Origin: Candidatus Solincola tengchongensis
Lineage (GTDB): Bacteria; Actinomycetota; Geothermincolia; Geothermincolales; RBG-13-55-18
DNA length: 7,456 bases
Assembly (NCBI GenBank): GCA_015711895.1
Contig: JACVJH010000036.1
Location: 1-7,456, forward strand
Direction of reading: 5' to 3'
Below, one piece after another: positions 5,608 to 7,456 of this stretch. The notes beneath the pieces were generated by a model, which saw only the letters and a program-made list of their open reading frames with translations, did no database searches and was not told where the DNA came from. Made by a program: the position numbers and the translations under genes. Within the stretch, counting starts at the first letter, position 1, and each line of letters begins with the position of its first letter.

Positions 5608-7456
5608 ATGAGCGAGATCGTCTGGAGGCCGTACGGGGACTATATTGAAAAGGCCAACATCACCCGCTTCATGCGCAAGCACGGCATCTCCGACTACCAG
5701 GAGCTCCTGAGGAGGTCCTGCGAGGACCTGGAGTGGTTCTGGGACGCCATCATGGAGGATCTGGACATACGCTGGTATAAACCCTACGAGAAGGTCCTGG
5801 ACGACTCCCGCGGCATCCAGTGGTGCCGTTGGTATATCGGCGGGAAGACCAACATCGTGCTCAACTGCCTGGACAAGCACATGGATACCCCGGTGAAGAA
5901 CAAGCTGGCCTTCATATGGGAGGGGGACGACGGGGCCATACGCCGCTACACTTACGGGGACGTCTACCGCGAGACCTGCAGGATGGCCTGCGCCCTGCGC
6001 AACCTCAAGGTAGGCAAGGGGGACACGGTGGGTATCTACATGCCCATGAGCCCCCAGATCGTCTTCTCCCTCCTGGCCTGCCTGAAGATCGGGGCCATCC
6101 CCATCCCCATCTTCTCCGGCTTCGGCCCCGCGCCGGTGGCGGCGCGACTGCGGGATGCCGAGGCCAAGGTGCTCATCACCGCGGACGGCTCCTTCAGGAG
6201 GGGCAAGGTCTTTCCCATCAAGGAGAACGCCGACGAGGCCGTGGACCAGGTGCCCAGCATCAACCACGTGGTGGTCTACCGGCGGGCGGGCATCGACGTG
6301 CCCTGGCACGCCACCCGGGACATCTGGATGGACCAGCTGGTGTGGTGCCTGCCTGAGGACTGCCCCACGGAGGAGATGGACTCCGAGGACTACGCCATGA
6401 TCATCTACACCTCCGGCACCACGGGGAGGCCCAAGGGCTCGGTGCACACCCACGGGGGCTGCCTGGCCCAGATGTGCAAGGAGGTGGGCTATTACTTCGA
6501 CGTCAAGCCGGACGACGTCTTCTTCTGGCTCACGGACATCGGATGGATGATGGGCCCCTGGATGATCATCGGGGTCATGAACCTCGGGGGCACCTTCGTC
6601 ATCTTCGAGGGAGTCCCCGACTACCCGGAGCCCGACCGGCTCTGGGACCTCGTGGAGAGGCACGCCATCACCATCTTCGGCATCTCCCCCACGGCCATCC
6701 GCATGCTCATGCGCTTCGGGGAGGGTTGGATCGAGAAGCACGACCTCTCCTCCCTGCGCATCCTGGGCTCTACCGGGGAGCCCTGGGACCCGGACTCCTG
6801 GATGTGGTACTTCGAGAAGGTGGGGAAGGGGAAGCTCCCCATCATCAACATCTCCGGGGGCACGGAGATCGTGGGCTGTTTCCTCTCCCCCCTGCCCATT
6901 ACCGACCTCAAGCCCACCACCCTCAGGGGGCCCGGTCTCGGCATGTGCATCGACGTCTTCGACGAGGAGGGGAAGCCGGTGCGGGGGGAGAAGGGCCACC
7001 TTGTGGCGCTCAAGCCCGCGCCCTCCATGACCCGGGGCTTCTGGCGCGACCCGGACCGCTACATCGAGACCTACTGGTCGCGCTGGCCGGACATCTGGTA
7101 CCACGGGGATTGGGCCTCCGTGGACGAGGACGGCTTCTGGTACCTGCACGGCCGCTCCGACGACACCATAAAAGTCTCCGGTAGGCGCACCGGCCCGGCG
7201 GAGATCGAGGCCGCTCTCATGGAGCACGAGGCGGTGTCCGAGGCGGCGGCCATCGGCGTCCCCCACGAGATCAAGGGGGAGGCCGTGGTCTGCTTCGTCG
7301 TCTTGCGCCCGGAGTTCAAACCCTCGACGGAGCTCGCCGAGGCCATCAAGGACAAGGCCGCCGAGTACCTGGGTAAGGTGGGCCGCCCCGACGAGGTGCA
7401 CTTCGTCTCCGCCCTCCCCAAGACGCGCTCGGCCAAGATCGTGCGCCGGCTCATAA
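5608..7456 (+). CDS. AMP-forming acyl-CoA synthetase of the acetyl-CoA synthetase family (3' end outside window)
   Basis: An open frame of 616 codons that runs off the window; related enzymes have roughly 640-660 residues, so only the tail is missing. It activates a carboxylic acid through an acyl-AMP to acyl-CoA in the cytosol. An ACAS_N region (about 28-90, with LEWFWDAI and the WYIGGKTNIVLNCLDKH block) precedes the adenylate-forming core: phosphate loop YTSGTTGRPKG (267-277), TDIGWMMGPW (309-318), LRILGSTGEPWDP (383-395), GGTEIVG (417-423), HGDWASVDEDGFWYLHGRSDD (from 499) with the hinge and CoA-site segment VSGRR (523-527), and the C-terminal PKTRSAKIVRR with catalytic Lys610. Two departures stand out. 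Where Salmonella Acs has DTWWQTETG, with Trp414 closing the acetate pocket, this protein reads NISGGTEI, with Gly417 aligned to that Trp. The A10 motif is SAK rather than SGK. The enzyme therefore probably takes an acid larger than acetate or propionate. It is divergently transcribed from the CoA-transferase genes. Family certain; substrate unassigned. Confidence 0.92.
   Translation, partial: MSEIVWRPYGDYIEKANITRFMRKHGISDYQELLRRSCEDLEWFWDAIMEDLDIRWYKPYEKVLDDSRGIQWCRWYIGGKTNIVLNCLDKHMDTPVKNKLAFIWEGDDGAIRRYTYGDVYRETCRMACALRNLKVGKGDTVGIYMPMSPQIVFSLLACLKIGAIPIPIFSGFGPAPVAARLRDAEAKVLITADGSFRRGKVFPIKENADEAVDQVPSINHVVVYRRAGIDVPWHATRDIWMDQLVWCLPEDCPTEEMDSEDYAMIIYTSGTTGRPKGSVHTHGGCLAQMCKEVGYYFDVKPDDVFFWLTDIGWMMGPWMIIGVMNLGGTFVIFEGVPDYPEPDRLWDLVERHAITIFGISPTAIRMLMRFGEGWIEKHDLSSLRILGSTGEPWDPDSWMWYFEKVGKGKLPIINISGGTEIVGCFLSPLPITDLKPTTLRGPGLGMCIDVFDEEGKPVRGEKGHLVALKPAPSMTRGFWRDPDRYIETYWSRWPDIWYHGDWASVDEDGFWYLHGRSDDTIKVSGRRTGPAEIEAALMEHEAVSEAAAIGVPHEIKGEAVVCFVVLRPEFKPSTELAEAIKDKAAEYLGKVGRPDEVHFVSALPKTRSAKIVRRLI

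Noticed and set aside
6474..7184. Plus-strand frame of 236 codons inside the acyl-CoA synthetase
   Set aside because: Off-register shadow of the synthetase; the true frame carries every adenylate-forming motif in order.
5401..7401. Long open frame of 666 codons on the minus strand
   Set aside because: It lies opposite the acyl-CoA synthetase and runs through the divergent promoter region; the product is rich in His, Gly, Val, Pro and Asp without domain structure.
1..7456. tRNA, rRNA, CRISPR array, insertion sequence, prophage or attachment site
   Set aside because: No cloverleaf, regularly spaced repeats, transposase or integrase motifs or terminal inverted repeats were seen on either strand.

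Overview
The window is high-GC bacterial DNA with strong AGGAGG-type ribosome-binding sites, frequent AGG (Arg) codons and dense gene packing. The gene content (ADP-forming acyl-CoA ligase, a glutaconate-type CoA-transferase, a cytosolic MEDS/PAS/GAF histidine kinase and an AMP-forming acyl-CoA ligase) fits an anaerobic or facultative organism that ferments or beta-oxidises organic acids. An uncultured, deep-branching actinobacterial lineage is my best guess, but the window has no marker gene that settles taxonomy.

Layout. Positions 3-473 (+) hold the C-terminal part of an ATP-grasp (beta) module of an ADP-forming acetate/acyl-CoA ligase, cut by the window edge. A 210-base convergent spacer follows, with a perfect 14-bp hairpin (609-649) that probably serves as a terminator. 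Positions 684-3338 (-) encode an 884-residue soluble hybrid sensor: MEDS, PAS, PAS, GAF, HisKA, HATPase_c. Upstream of it on the same strand, after a 186-base spacer with a large imperfect inverted repeat, lie the two subunits of a family I (glutaconate-like) CoA-transferase: beta at 3525-4298 (-) and alpha at 4298-5296 (-), with stop and start codons overlapping. A 311-base divergent spacer (5297-5607) carries candidate promoters for both directions and a dyad over the rightward -10. From 5608 to the window end (+) runs an almost complete AMP-forming acyl-CoA synthetase of the acetyl-CoA synthetase family; its last residues are outside the window.

How it fits together. The three metabolic loci represent three mechanistically different ways to make or exchange acyl-CoA thioesters: ADP-forming ligation (reversible, energy-conserving), CoA transfer (ATP-free) and AMP-forming ligation (effectively irreversible). 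The AMP-forming enzyme has Gly where acetate-specific enzymes have the pocket-closing Trp, so its substrate is probably larger than acetate. The CoA-transferase keeps the catalytic Glu of the beta subunit, so it is probably a true transferase rather than an IpdAB-like hydrolase. The kinase follows the transferase genes on the same strand and has a MEDS sensory domain, a family linked to sensing small organic compounds; a role in controlling this acyl-CoA locus is inference. No response regulator, RNA gene, insertion sequence or CRISPR array is visible. I see a plausible organic-acid activation locus, not a clearly new system.
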